In this document: positions 1-7,892 of the stretch, piece by piece
Layout of the letters: each line of letters opens with the position of its first letter
Position numbering within the stretch: position 1 is the stretch's first letter
Source of the DNA: Lasioglossum baleicum
Taxonomy: Eukaryota > Arthropoda > Insecta > Hymenoptera > Halictidae
Length of the DNA stretch: 64,000 nt
Direction of reading: 5' to 3'
NCBI RefSeq assembly: GCF_051020765.1
Contig: NW_027469102.1
Span: 186,001 to 250,000 of the forward strand
Made by a program: the position numbers and the translations under genes
Notes under the pieces: generated by a model
The model's input: the letters and a program-made list of their open reading frames with translations, nothing else
What the model was told of the DNA's origin: nothing
The model's database searches: none

Positions 1-550
1 TTGTGAATATGTGCTGGCCTTCTATAGCGGCATAAGCACGATCGTGGAGTTTATTGCAGAGCAATTTCGTGAGGGCACGCTCTGCAGTGGCCGGTACGGT
101 GTCACGCGCGCGTTTGCATGCACGTATGAATTGTAGGACGGAAGACGAAGTTCCGTCGAATCTAGGGACAAGCTCGGCGGCTTGCTTTAGAGCAAAATTG
201 CCAGTAGGTTCATACTGTGGGATTTCGCGTGGCTCTGGCGGTGAAGGTTCCCGCATATTAGAGACGTTACTAGGGCCTGGTGTAGGCGATTGTTGACGTA
301 GGGTTTGACTCGTGATTTGGATGTTATGAAGCTCTTTTCGTATTTCGTCGAGCATATTCTTTTGGTTTTGTGCGTCTTCTTCATATTTGAGACGCAATTT
401 GGCAATAAAATCAGTTTCCTCTTTGAGATATTCCTCTCTACGGGCGAGGTCTTGCGCATAAAGGAGTAGCTCTTCCTCGGTCATTGGAGGAAGGTCTGCG
501 TTAGGATCTGCTCGGAGATCCTTTTGAGATCGCGTGATTGGGCGAGACAT
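1..550 (-). CDS. gag: gag polyprotein, N-terminal part (copy E3)
   Basis: Start codon at 550 with the same N-terminus (MSRPITRSQKDL) as the complete 452-aa gag of E1, E2, E4 and H0. The visible part covers the predicted N-terminal coiled coil and the beginning of the capsid-like domain. I see no stop in the visible part. It is truncated only by the window edge. Confidence 0.85.
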   Translation of the reverse strand, partial: MSRPITRSQKDLRADPNADLPPMTEEELLLYAQDLARREEYLKEETDFIAKLRLKYEEDAQNQKNMLDEIRKELHNIQITSQTLRQQSPTPGPSNVSNMREPSPPEPREIPQYEPTGNFALKQAAELVPRFDGTSSSVLQFIRACKRARDTVPATAERALTKLLCNKLHDRAYAAIEGQHIFT

Positions 551-642
551 TTTGAAAGATATAAATGGGATTTAAGAAATGTGAACTTCGTACTGACACG
601 CGTCGGGCCTTATTAATGCAAATATCGGCGACCACTTCGTTG

Positions 643-659
643 TCCTACCGACTGCGCCA
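643..659 (-). other. primer binding site, tRNA-Ser type (E3)
   Basis: On the minus strand TGGCGCAGTCGGTAGGA, four bases after the LTR. It is complementary to the 3' end of insect tRNA-Ser (acceptor end ...CGACTGCGCCA as I recall it), the primer used by the 17.6/297 group of Gypsy elements. Confidence 0.85.
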
Positions 660-663
660 AATT

Positions 664-2619
664 TGTCACGTCCGTCACTGTGTTTTTGTTACAGGTACCA
701 GGAGAGAGAAAAGAGAACAGTGACAGACGGACGGTTGAGATATTATGGTTAAAATGAGGAGTGGTCTTTCGTGCCGAGACAGCCGCGGGCTGTCATATGC
801 ACTAGGACAACCGATATTGCTATGGATGCAGTCAAGAAAAGAACGTCCGACGCGGTTACAAGGAGTGTCCCGACAAGAATCGCGCGCGAGTGGATGCAAC
901 GAGAACGGTGAGTTTACAGGATTCAACAATTATACAAGATATTATACGACTCACCGCAATGTTGTATTAACGCCTAATAATATTGTTGCAGCAGGAACTG
1001 GCGGTACTGACAGTAGGTGTCGTACATCGGATCTTCTATACAGATGTCCTCGAGGTGGGGAAGATCTGGCAGAGTTGCTGCTGCTCGGTTCGGGACGACG
1101 TTAGTGGCCTTGGATGCTGGCCGCAAGACGACACGTTGATGAGCTGGCAGAGGAACGTCACGGATGATTCGGCAACGGACCCTGGGAACGATGATCGTGT
1201 CTCGGCTGTCGTCGTCGTCGGCTATGTCGATCACCTCTGGACAATCGACCGGATGTAGAACTGGCGTCGGAGCTCGCGAGAGGTCCGCGTGGTTGACCTC
1301 TTTAGGAGGGTTGCAAGGGCAACCGTATACAGAAACGTAATCGGACGCGTCACACGGAATGTGCTCGGTGGTTCCCAGAAGTTCTGTCCACTCGGTAGTG
1401 GCGATGATTTGTTCGAGCACCGCTTTATTTCTTAACGCGCGTCTCAATTTAGCAAGTTGATACTTGCGTCCCGCTCGACGTGGGCGTCGCATGGGTAAGG
1501 AATAGTAATGATGGAATATTAATAATATAATGAAAATGAACTTCCATTTGTTATTAACCTTTTAGGTAGTTAACTCGCTTCACGTCTATAGTGGCGGCTC
1601 AGCGTTTCCACTGCGCTCTTTAGACCAATTCTAGACGTGGCACGAGAACTTCTCTATGACTCGCTTCAAATTCCTTATTGGCGGCTCAGCGTTTCCACTG
1701 CGCACTTTAGACCAAGTCCGGATATGTCACGAGTATAATACATTCAATGTAAGAACTGAACTGGAAGATGGTGTTGAACTAACACAAGAATAACAAGATC
1801 GAAGCACTGGTATAACAACGATATATTAAATAAGAACTGGTAAGTACACTGGTATACAATATGTAAGTAGTATTATAATAGGAGTAGTAATTGGATTAAT
1901 GAATAATGGATATTGTAATATGTTATAGGAATAACGTATGAGAATTAGGACTTGAGTTGAGTTGAGTTAGAGTTGGAATTGGAATTGGAATTAGGAGTGA
2001 AGGATCGACACACTTCACTTTCGCGGAGCTAGACTGAACACGTCTGCTCTTGAAGTCGGAAGAAGCCGGACTGACTCTGAGGCCAGGTAGGCACGTCTGT
2101 GCGAGTCGCTGGCTGAAGGCGGACTGATGCAAGCGTTCGCTCTGCCTTGCCTCCTTCGGTCGGAGTGGGGATAGCTGACGCTGCAGTCTCTTTGTTCTTC
2201 AGTCGTCGGAGTGGGAGAACTGCTGACGCAGCAGCGTCTTTGCTCCCGGGGACTGCACGTGCATTTCTGCTGACGCTGCAGTCTCGTGGCTGTCCTATTG
2301 CCCTCTACGAGCGTGGGACTGCTGATGCAGCAGTCTTTGGACTTCTCGACGTTTCTAGAAGCTTCTAGATGCTTCCAGAGTGATGCAATACTTTATTGCA
2401 TTTTGTGTCGTGGTGATGGGTTGAAACTGAGGTAAGGTGTTGATCAAGGTGAAGTTATGGTGATGGGTAGAGACGGAGATAAGGATTAGAACAATAGAAT
2501 AATGAGATCTTAATACTATGCTCTTATGTCTAGGGGACGGTGTATGGATCTTATGCAGATCAGACCTTGAATACATAATGTATGTACAAGGCCAACGTCG
2601 TACATCGGACGACGTAACA
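664..2619 (-). repeat. LTR A (5' LTR of E3), 1956 bp
   Basis: Minus-strand ends are TGTTACGTC and GACGTGACA. It contains the U3 heat-shock-like array at 2343-2375, the ~86-bp tandem duplication upstream of the LTR ORF, and the 172-codon LTR ORF at 974-1492. It is the most divergent of the minus-strand LTRs here, for example Glu instead of Asp at LTR-ORF codon 27. Confidence 0.92.
974..1492 (-). CDS. LTR-encoded 172-aa basic protein (LTR A), Rev/Rex-like architecture
   Basis: An intact ORF that I do not recognise as a known family. Residues 2-23 are strongly basic (RRPRRAGRK, then KLRR..LRNK), suiting an RNA-binding or nuclear-localisation motif. Residues 86-98 are acidic (Asp91-95 run). Residues 144-152 have hydrophobics spaced L-x2-L-x2-I-x-I, matching a CRM1-type export signal, and the protein ends QQYY. 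This order resembles small retroviral RNA-export regulators, but no homology is claimed. Compared with LTR G I count about as many silent as replacement differences, fewer replacements than neutrality predicts. Only 19 bases after its stop the sense strand carries a strong splice-donor-like GGTGAGT. Confidence 0.6.
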   Translation of the reverse strand: MRRPRRAGRKYQLAKLRRALRNKAVLEQIIATTEWTELLGTTEHIPCDASDYVSVYGCPCNPPKEVNHADLSRAPTPVLHPVDCPEVIDIADDDDSRDTIIVPRVRCRIIRDVPLPAHQRVVLRPASKATNVVPNRAAATLPDLPHLEDICIEDPMYDTYCQYRQFLLQQYY

Positions 2620-3600
2620 ACTGGACACGATGTGGTAGGCGGCTGGGAACAGGCTGGGATTCTGGCTGTAGGAACTTCTTCGAAGTGCTGCTGTCGTTTG
2701 TTCTGTATCTTCCGGCGGTGGAAGGAGATTCTGTTGACGCTGGGTTTCGGATTTCGCTCGCTTATCGGTGTTGACCGGACGCGTGATTATCGCGGATTCT
2801 AATTTCGCGTCAGCGGAGGACTGTAATGAAATCTCCTGGGAGGGTTTCTTATCGCAAATCGCAGGAGACTCTACAATCATTGTTCGCGGGTTATTGCAAA
2901 GGTATAGTATAATACGAAATTTGTTTCTCCTTTTTGCTGACGCGTATTTTACAGACGTATAATTCCTAGATGGATGGAAATCGCTTTGCGGTGCACGGAT
3001 ACTTGACCGTTGAGACTGGGAGAGATCATGTCCCGGCGAAAAATCAGAGGTAGGTTTTTGAAATGAAATATAGACTCTCTTTGACTCTGATTTAGAAATT
3101 ATCGCGGGATGATCTTTTATGATCGACTCGTATGCTCGGTCTATACGAGGTAGAGTTTTATGCTTTATTTTATGTAGACGTTCTGTCGTCTTTAGAGAAT
3201 CAAAGGCGGGGACATTTCCTTTCAACCTAGACTCGGAATAGAAACAATCGGACTTGATACCGGAGCTTGTAGAATAAACCTTCATAGGTTTGAATTCGCG
3301 GGAGTCTTCTTTGGACTCTGGATTAAAATTGTCGGGATGGTTACCGAATACGTCGGGATGGTTACCGGAATTGAAAAGGTCGGGATGGTTACCGAATGCG
3401 TCGGGATGGTTACCGGAGTTAGAATAATGATCGGGCTGGTTACCGGAGTTAGAATAAGAATCGGGCTGGTTACCGGAGTTAGAATAAGAATCGGGCTGGT
3501 TACCGGAGTTAGTATGAGAATCGGGCTGGTTACCGGAGTTAGAAAGGTCGGAAGAGTACGACTCGATTTCTTCCATCTCCAATGGGGGCAATCGAAATGA
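2620..3600 (-). pseudogene. H0 protease-ORF fragment: pre-RT linker, tandem repeat and downstream spacer
   Basis: On the minus strand from 3600 it reads the conserved SFRLPPLEMEEIESYSSD linker, then NSGNQPD/NHPD repeats, then a serine/lysine-rich stretch also present in E2, E4 and E5. It starts abruptly because E1 inserted at 3600 and ends abruptly because E3 inserted at 2619. Interrupted, so not expressible as a whole. Confidence 0.85.
3333..3552 (-). repeat. Coding tandem repeat (30/48-bp units) in H0
   Basis: The 30-bp unit encodes SGNQPDSYSN and the 48-bp unit encodes SGYHPDVFGNHPDLSN with variants. Copy number and order differ between element copies. All units are multiples of three and keep the protease ORF open. 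Confidence 0.85.
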
Positions 3601-3909
3601 TGTCACGTCCGTCACTGTGTTTTTGTTACAGGTACCAGGAGAGAGAAAAGAGAACAGTGACAGACGGACGGTTGAGATATTATGATTAAAATGAGGAGTG
3701 GTCTTTCGTGCCGAGACAGCCGCGGGCTGTCATATGCACTAGGACAACCGATATTGCTATGATGCAGTCAAGAAGAGAACGTCCGACGCGGTTACAAGAA
3801 GTGTCCCGACAAGAATCACGCGCGAGATGATGCAACGAGAACGGTGAGTTTACAGGATTCAACAATTATACAAGATATTATACGACTCACCGCAATGTTG
3901 TATTAACAC

Positions 3910-4428
3910 CTAATAATATTGTTGTAGCAGGAACGGGCGGTACTGGCAGTAGGTGTAGTACATCGGGTCTTCTATACAGATGTCCTCGAGGTGGGGAAGA
4001 TCTGGCAGAGTTACTGCTGCTCGGTTCGGGACGACGTTAGTGGCCTTTGATGCTGGCCGCAAGACGACACGTTGATGAGCTGGCAGAGGAACGTCACGGA
4101 TGATTCGGCAACGGACCCTGGGAACGATGATCGTTTCTCGGCTGTCGTTGTCGTCGGCTATGTCGATCACCTCTGGACAATCGACCGGATGTAGAACTGG
4201 CGTCGGAGCTCGCGAGAGGTCCGCGTGGTTGACCTCTTTAGGAGGGTTGCAAGGGCAACCGTATACAGAAACGTAATCGGACGCGTCACACGGAATGTGC
4301 TCGGTGGTTCCCAGAAGTTCGGTCCACTCGGTAGTGGCAATGATTTGATCGAGCACCGCTTTATTTCTCAACGCGCGTCTCAATTTAGCAAGTTGATACT
4401 TGCGTCCCGCTCGACGTGGGCGTCGCAT
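3910..4428 (-). CDS. LTR-encoded 172-aa basic protein (LTR B)
   Basis: Same ORF as in LTR A, intact, with variants Asp94 to Asn, an Ala-to-Val change near residue 139, and YYTYCQYRP near the C-terminus. These are shared with LTR C, as expected for the two LTRs of one insertion. The basic N-terminus and the export-like motif are unchanged. Confidence 0.6.
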   Translation of the reverse strand: MRRPRRAGRKYQLAKLRRALRNKAVLDQIIATTEWTELLGTTEHIPCDASDYVSVYGCPCNPPKEVNHADLSRAPTPVLHPVDCPEVIDIADDNDSRETIIVPRVRCRIIRDVPLPAHQRVVLRPASKATNVVPNRAAVTLPDLPHLEDICIEDPMYYTYCQYRPFLLQQYY

Positions 4429-4508
4429 GGGTAAGGAATAGTAATGATGGAATATTAATAATATAATAAAAATGAACTTCCATTTGTTATTAACCTTTTA
4501 GGTAGTTA

Positions 4509-4682
4509 ACTCGCTTCACGTCTATAGTGGCGGCTCAGCGTTTCCACTGCGCTCTTTAGACCAATTCTAGACGTGGCACGAGAACTTCTCTATGACTCGC
4601 TTCAAATTCCTTATTGGCGGCTCAGCGTTTCCACTGCGCACTTTAGACCAAGTCCGGATATGTCACGAGTTTAATATATTCG
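4509..4682 (-). repeat. ~86-bp tandem duplication in the LTR leader
   Basis: Two units starting near 4511 and 4597 share a core TGGCGGCTCAGCGTTTCCAC followed by TGCGC[T/A]CTTTAGACCAA. On the sense strand the core can form a short stem (AGCG...CGCT). It lies a few dozen to 250 nt upstream of the LTR ORF start and is present at the same place in all complete LTRs. Function unknown. Confidence 0.75.
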
Positions 4683-4945
4683 ATGCAAGAACTGAATTGG
4701 AAGATGGTGTTAACTAACACAAGAATAACAAGATCGAAGCACTGGTATAACAACGATATATTAAATAAGAACTGGTAAGTACACTGGTATACAATATGTA
4801 AGTAATATTATAATAGGAGTAGTAATTGGATTAATGAATAATGGATATAGTAATATGTTGTAGGAATAATGTATGAGTTGAGTTGAGTTGAGTTAGAATT
4901 GGAATTAGGAGTGAAGGATCGACACACTTCACTTTCGCGGAGCTA

Positions 4946-4951
4946 GACTGA
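4946..4951 (-). promoter_or_regulatory. Candidate initiator (TCAGTC) in LTR B
   Basis: Sense-strand TCAGTC matches the arthropod initiator (TCAKTY). It lies about 130-290 bp downstream of the TGAYnnnGC motifs and about 300 bp downstream of the heat-shock-like array, and 521 nt upstream of the LTR ORF. No clear TATA box or DPE was found, so this is only a candidate start. Confidence 0.35.
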
Positions 4952-5080
4952 ACACGTCTGCTCTTGAAGCCGGACTGGCGGCTGAGGCCAGGTTGGCACG
5001 TCTGTGCGAGTCGCTGGCTGAAGGCGGACTGATGCAAGCGCCTGCTCTGCCTTGCCTCCTTCGGTCGGAGTGGGGATAGC

Positions 5081-5236
5081 TGACGCTGCAGTCTCTTTGT
5101 TCTTCAGTCGTCGGAGTGGGAGAACCGCTGACGCAGCAGCGTCTTCGCTCCCGGGGACTGCACGTGCATTTCTGCTGACGCTGCAGTCTCGTGGCTGTCC
5201 TATTGCCCTCTACGAGCGTGGGACTGCTGATGCAGC
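5081..5236 (-). promoter_or_regulatory. Four regularly spaced TGAYnnnGC (ARE/MARE-like) motifs in U3
   Basis: On the plus strand TGACGCTGC (5081), TGACGCAGC (5130), TGACGCTGC (5176) and TGATGCAGC (5228), spaced 49, 46 and 52 bp. The first three match the antioxidant-response core TGACnnnGC bound by CNC-bZIP/Maf factors; the fourth is embedded in TGCTGATGCAGCA, close to a Maf palindrome. The same set occurs in the other LTRs. Binding is inferred from motif only. Confidence 0.5.
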
Positions 5237-5247
5237 AGTCTTTGGAC

Positions 5248-5280
5248 TTCTCGACGTTTCTAGAAGCTTCTAGATGCTTC
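5248..5280 (-). promoter_or_regulatory. Seven-unit heat-shock-element-like array (LTR B)
   Basis: Alternating TTC/GAA triplets at exact 5-bp steps: TTC, GAc, TTC, GAA, TTC, GAt, TTC on the plus strand. Five units are perfect and two have one mismatch. Three consecutive perfect units already define a strong HSF trimer site. Equivalent arrays are at 2343-2375, 11012-11044, 13412-13444, 21153-21185, 25066-25098, 27643-27675, 33727-33759, 39091-39123, 44746-44778, 47296-47328 and 62978-63010. Confidence 0.7.
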
Positions 5281-5591
5281 CAGAGTGATGCAATACTTTA
5301 TTGCATTATGTGTCGTGGTGATGGGTTGAAAGTGAGGTTAGGTGTTGATCAAGGTGAAGTTATGGTGATGGGTAGAGACGGAGATAAGGAATAGAACAAT
5401 ACAATATATGAGATCTTAATATTATGTTCTTATGTCTAGGGGACGGTGTATGGATCTTATGCAGATCAGACCTTGAATACATAATGTATGTACAAGGCCA
5501 ACGTCGTACATCGGACGACGTAACACCTCCCAACGCGGAAAAGAAATTTCTTACAAGGAAGAAATTTCTCGCTCAACACTCGATCACACAC

Positions 5592-7889
5592 TCATTCATG
5601 CGACGCATCGTCCGGAGGTACTCCGCGCAGGGAGCACAGTTCTCGGCGAGTATTTCCTATATTTGTACGAAACACTGGTCGCACTGAAATGTTGTCGGTG
5701 TCGGCACGTGGGGCTGGGGCTGGTTTTATGCAATATATTTCGCTTTGTTCATTTTGCATAGTTGGGTTTTGGGTGGGTGGGGAATCACTTTGTTCACTAA
5801 CACTTTCACTTTTGTCTTTTCTTATCTTCTTCCAGATGAGTGTCACGTTTCGCTGACGCGGGGTTTGCGTTAGATTATTCGGCGCACGCTTGAGTTTGTT
5901 TGCATGTACAATCTTAAAATGGTTCCCTACTTTAATTTTTACATTGTTTGAGTCTAGGATGTCGCAAATTTCGTGAGGACCCGTATATTGCGCATCGAAT
6001 TTGCCCTTGCAGGGTTCTTTGAGTAGGAATACCTGTTCTATATCTTCCGGTGGTCGAAGGAGATTTTGCTGACCAGAGGTTTCGTATTTCGCTCGTTTAA
6101 TCTGGTAGGGGTATCTGTTATCGCGAGGGTACTCGGATTTATATCTCTTTCTTGCTGACGCGTATTTCGCTGTAGCGCAGAGATTAATTTTATCGTATTC
6201 GTTTCGCTTCGCATGGCAACGTGCAGATGGAAGTTGAAAGGAATCGAGTTTCTGTGGATCATCAAAGATATGATTTCGAAGTAAGTTATGAAGTTCTTTT
6301 ACTTTGGAGACTTTGATATCCTTCTCTGGTTTAGAACTGTCACTGGATTTATCGTGCAGTATAGAACAGACCTGCTTACATATGGGTCTTGAAGATCTTT
6401 GATTGTCGTAGGAATGGAGTTGGTCTTGGAATTGATCGGGCTGGTTACCGGAGTTAGAATAAGGATCGGGCTGGTTACCGGAGTTAGTATAATGATCGGG
6501 CTGGTTACCGGAGTTAGTATAAGAATCGGGCTGGTTACCGGAGTTAGTAAGGTCGGGATGGTTACCGAAGTTAGAATAAGAATCGGGCTGGTTACCGGAG
6601 TTAGTATAAGAATCGGGCTGGTTACCGGAGTTAGTAATGTCGGGATGGTTACCGAATGCGTCGGGATGATACCCGGAAGTAGAATGGTCGGGATGGTTCC
6701 CGAATACGTCGGGATGGTTCCCGGAATTAGAATGGTCGGGATGGTTACCGAATACGTCGGGATGATACCCGGAATTAGAAAGGTCGGGATGGTTACCGAA
6801 TGCGTCGGGATGATACCCGGAATTAGAAAGGTCGGGATGGTTACCGAATGCGTCGGGATGATACCCGGAATTGGAAAGGTCGGGATGGTTACCGAATGCG
6901 TCGGGATGATACCCGGAAGTAGTATAAGAATCGGAAGAGTACGACTCGATTTCTTCCATCTCCAATGGGGGCAATCGAAATGAAACTCTTTCCGACGAGG
7001 TGTTAAAACACCGGAGGCTCGCTTTGCCTTTACGATTGGTGACGACGCAGTCACCCAGGAATACATCCGGCGCTACATTAACACGGCGGATATATCCCTG
7101 TTTGGGTCCTTCGACGTCGACCGCTATGCACGCAACGGTACGAGGTTCGAGGACGAATTCTTCGGTTTTCGGAGGAGTCTTTGTTCGGACTCGATCCTCA
7201 CGCTCCACGATCCGACTTCTCGCAGTGTACTCCGATATCTCTCGAGTCTCCTTCGATTCCGGCCGGCTTTTCACGGCGTTTTTCTCTAGGGAGTACTCGA
7301 TCGAATCCCGAGGAGGCATTGAAATAACCTCCGTCACCGGAGCTCTGCAAGGACTGACCGCGGGTGCACGAGGATTTGAGGAAGACACTCGAACGTTCCT
7401 TGCCGAATGTTCCTCACGCTTGGCGGCTGGAGTTTTAACGAGATCGTTGGTCATAGACGAAGGCATTGAAATAACCTCTGCTGCCAATTTATCGCGAGGC
7501 TCAGCCGTGGGCGCGCAAGGGTTCGAGAAGGGAACCCGAATGTTTCCTATCGTAATGTATTCATTCGCAAAGGAGATCTCGGCTCCTGTTCTGAAGAAGG
7601 GAGAACCGAGGATTCCGTCGATGTTAATTGGGAAGTTTTCTTCCAAGACATGAAATTCGATAGGGTTTTGACCCTGTAAGTGTATTTTAATTTGACCGAG
7701 AGTTGGAATGGATCCCTCGGTTATTCCTTGGACTTCTATAATGTTCGTGTGATCTATAGGTAGATTTGGTTCAAGACTTGACGCACGAATTAAATTGATC
7801 TCCGAACCCGTGTCCAACAAAAATTCACACTTCTTTTGTAATTGAGGGGCGGAGATTTTTACGCGCGGAATTGGGTGAGTCTGCAGCAA
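5592..7889 (-). CDS. pro: Protease ORF of E1, with coding repeats and an integrase tail remnant
   Basis: 765 codons. Order: retropepsin-like aspartic protease (FLLDTGSEINL near residues 23-33, then ILGSPFF), Ser/Pro-rich spacer, the Gypsy-type pre-RT linker (VNVAPDVFLGDCVV ... RLPPLEMEE), tandem NHPD/NQPD repeats, an integrase C-terminal remnant (5883-6031), and the shared env-tail codons ending DDASHE. RT and RNase H are missing. A one-base insertion near 7873 (GGG where E2, E4, E5 and H0 have GG on the plus strand) moves the protease out of the -1 frame and into the gag frame behind the gag TAA, so in this copy the frameshift product would end early. Confidence 0.8.
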   Translation of the reverse strand: MLQTHPIPRVKISAPQLQKKCEFLLDTGSEINLIRASSLEPNLPIDHTNIIEVQGITEGSIPTLGQIKIHLQGQNPIEFHVLEENFPINIDGILGSPFFRTGAEISFANEYITIGNIRVPFSNPCAPTAEPRDKLAAEVISMPSSMTNDLVKTPAAKREEHSARNVRVSSSNPRAPAVSPCRAPVTEVISMPPRDSIEYSLEKNAVKSRPESKETREISEYTARSRIVEREDRVRTKTPPKTEEFVLEPRTVACIAVDVEGPKQGYIRRVNVAPDVFLGDCVVTNRKGKASLRCFNTSSERVSFRLPPLEMEEIESYSSDSYTTSGYHPDAFGNHPDLSNSGYHPDAFGNHPDLSNSGYHPDAFGNHPDLSNSGYHPDVFGNHPDHSNSGNHPDVFGNHPDHSTSGYHPDAFGNHPDITNSGNQPDSYTNSGNQPDSYSNFGNHPDLTNSGNQPDSYTNSGNQPDHYTNSGNQPDPYSNSGNQPDQFQDQLHSYDNQRSSRPICKQVCSILHDKSSDSSKPEKDIKVSKVKELHNLLRNHIFDDPQKLDSFQLPSARCHAKRNEYDKINLCATAKYASARKRYKSEYPRDNRYPYQIKRAKYETSGQQNLLRPPEDIEQVFLLKEPCKGKFDAQYTGPHEICDILDSNNVKIKVGNHFKIVHANKLKRAPNNLTQTPRQRNVTLIWKKIRKDKSESVSEQSDSPPTQNPTMQNEQSEIYCIKPAPAPRADTDNISVRPVFRTNIGNTRRELCSLRGVPPDDASHE
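5883..6031 (-). pseudogene. Integrase C-terminal (GPY/F-like) remnant in E1
   Basis: The protein reads VFLLKEPCKGKFDAQYTGPH followed by a stretch ending IVHANKLKRA, the signature of the Gypsy integrase C-terminal GPY/F module. The zinc-binding and catalytic core domains of integrase are absent upstream. It shows that the family descends from a complete pol-bearing element by internal deletion. Confidence 0.8.
6425..6935 (-). repeat. Coding tandem repeat (30/48-bp units) in E1
   Basis: The same repeat family as in H0 but longer, with about six units of the 30-bp NQPD type and seven of the 48-bp HPD type in mixed order. It occupies the place where RT would begin after the pre-RT linker. Confidence 0.85.
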
Positions 7890-7892
7890 GAT

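Larger units (their letters stand above)
1..2619 (-). mobile_element. LTR retrotransposon copy E3, 5' part only (runs off left edge)
   Basis: Read on the minus strand this is a complete 5' LTR (2619 to 664), a 4-nt spacer AATT, a tRNA-Ser primer binding site and the start of gag, which leaves the window at base 1. The right flank begins ACTG at 2620-2623, the expected 4-bp target duplication; its partner lies outside the window. The bases right of the LTR are mid-element sequence of another copy (H0), so E3 inserted into H0. The family assignment is clear; the state of the rest of the element is unknown. Confidence 0.9.
3601..5525 (-). repeat. LTR B (3' LTR of E1), 1925 bp
   Basis: Minus-strand TGTTACGTC...GACGTGACA ends. 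U3 carries the seven-unit heat-shock-like array at 5248-5280, four TGAYnnnGC motifs (5081-5236) and an initiator-like TCAGTC at 4951-4946. The terminal TTGAG and TTGGAA simple repeats near 4870-4910 are shorter here than in LTR A, which accounts for part of the length variation. Confidence 0.93.

Noticed and set aside
745..1104. 119-aa plus-strand ORF in LTR A as a conserved antisense gene
   Set aside because: The frame after the 84-bp interval differs from that in LTRs I and K because of small indels, so no common product exists.
2147..2368. Conserved 73-aa plus-strand ORF in every LTR U3 (ADAAV-rich)
   Set aside because: It is the translation of the repeated TGACGCTGC-type motifs on the antisense strand; conservation follows from LTR identity, and no homology or start context was seen.
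5883..6031. Functional integrase in E1
   Set aside because: Only the C-terminal GPY/F-like tail is present; the zinc-binding and catalytic domains are missing.
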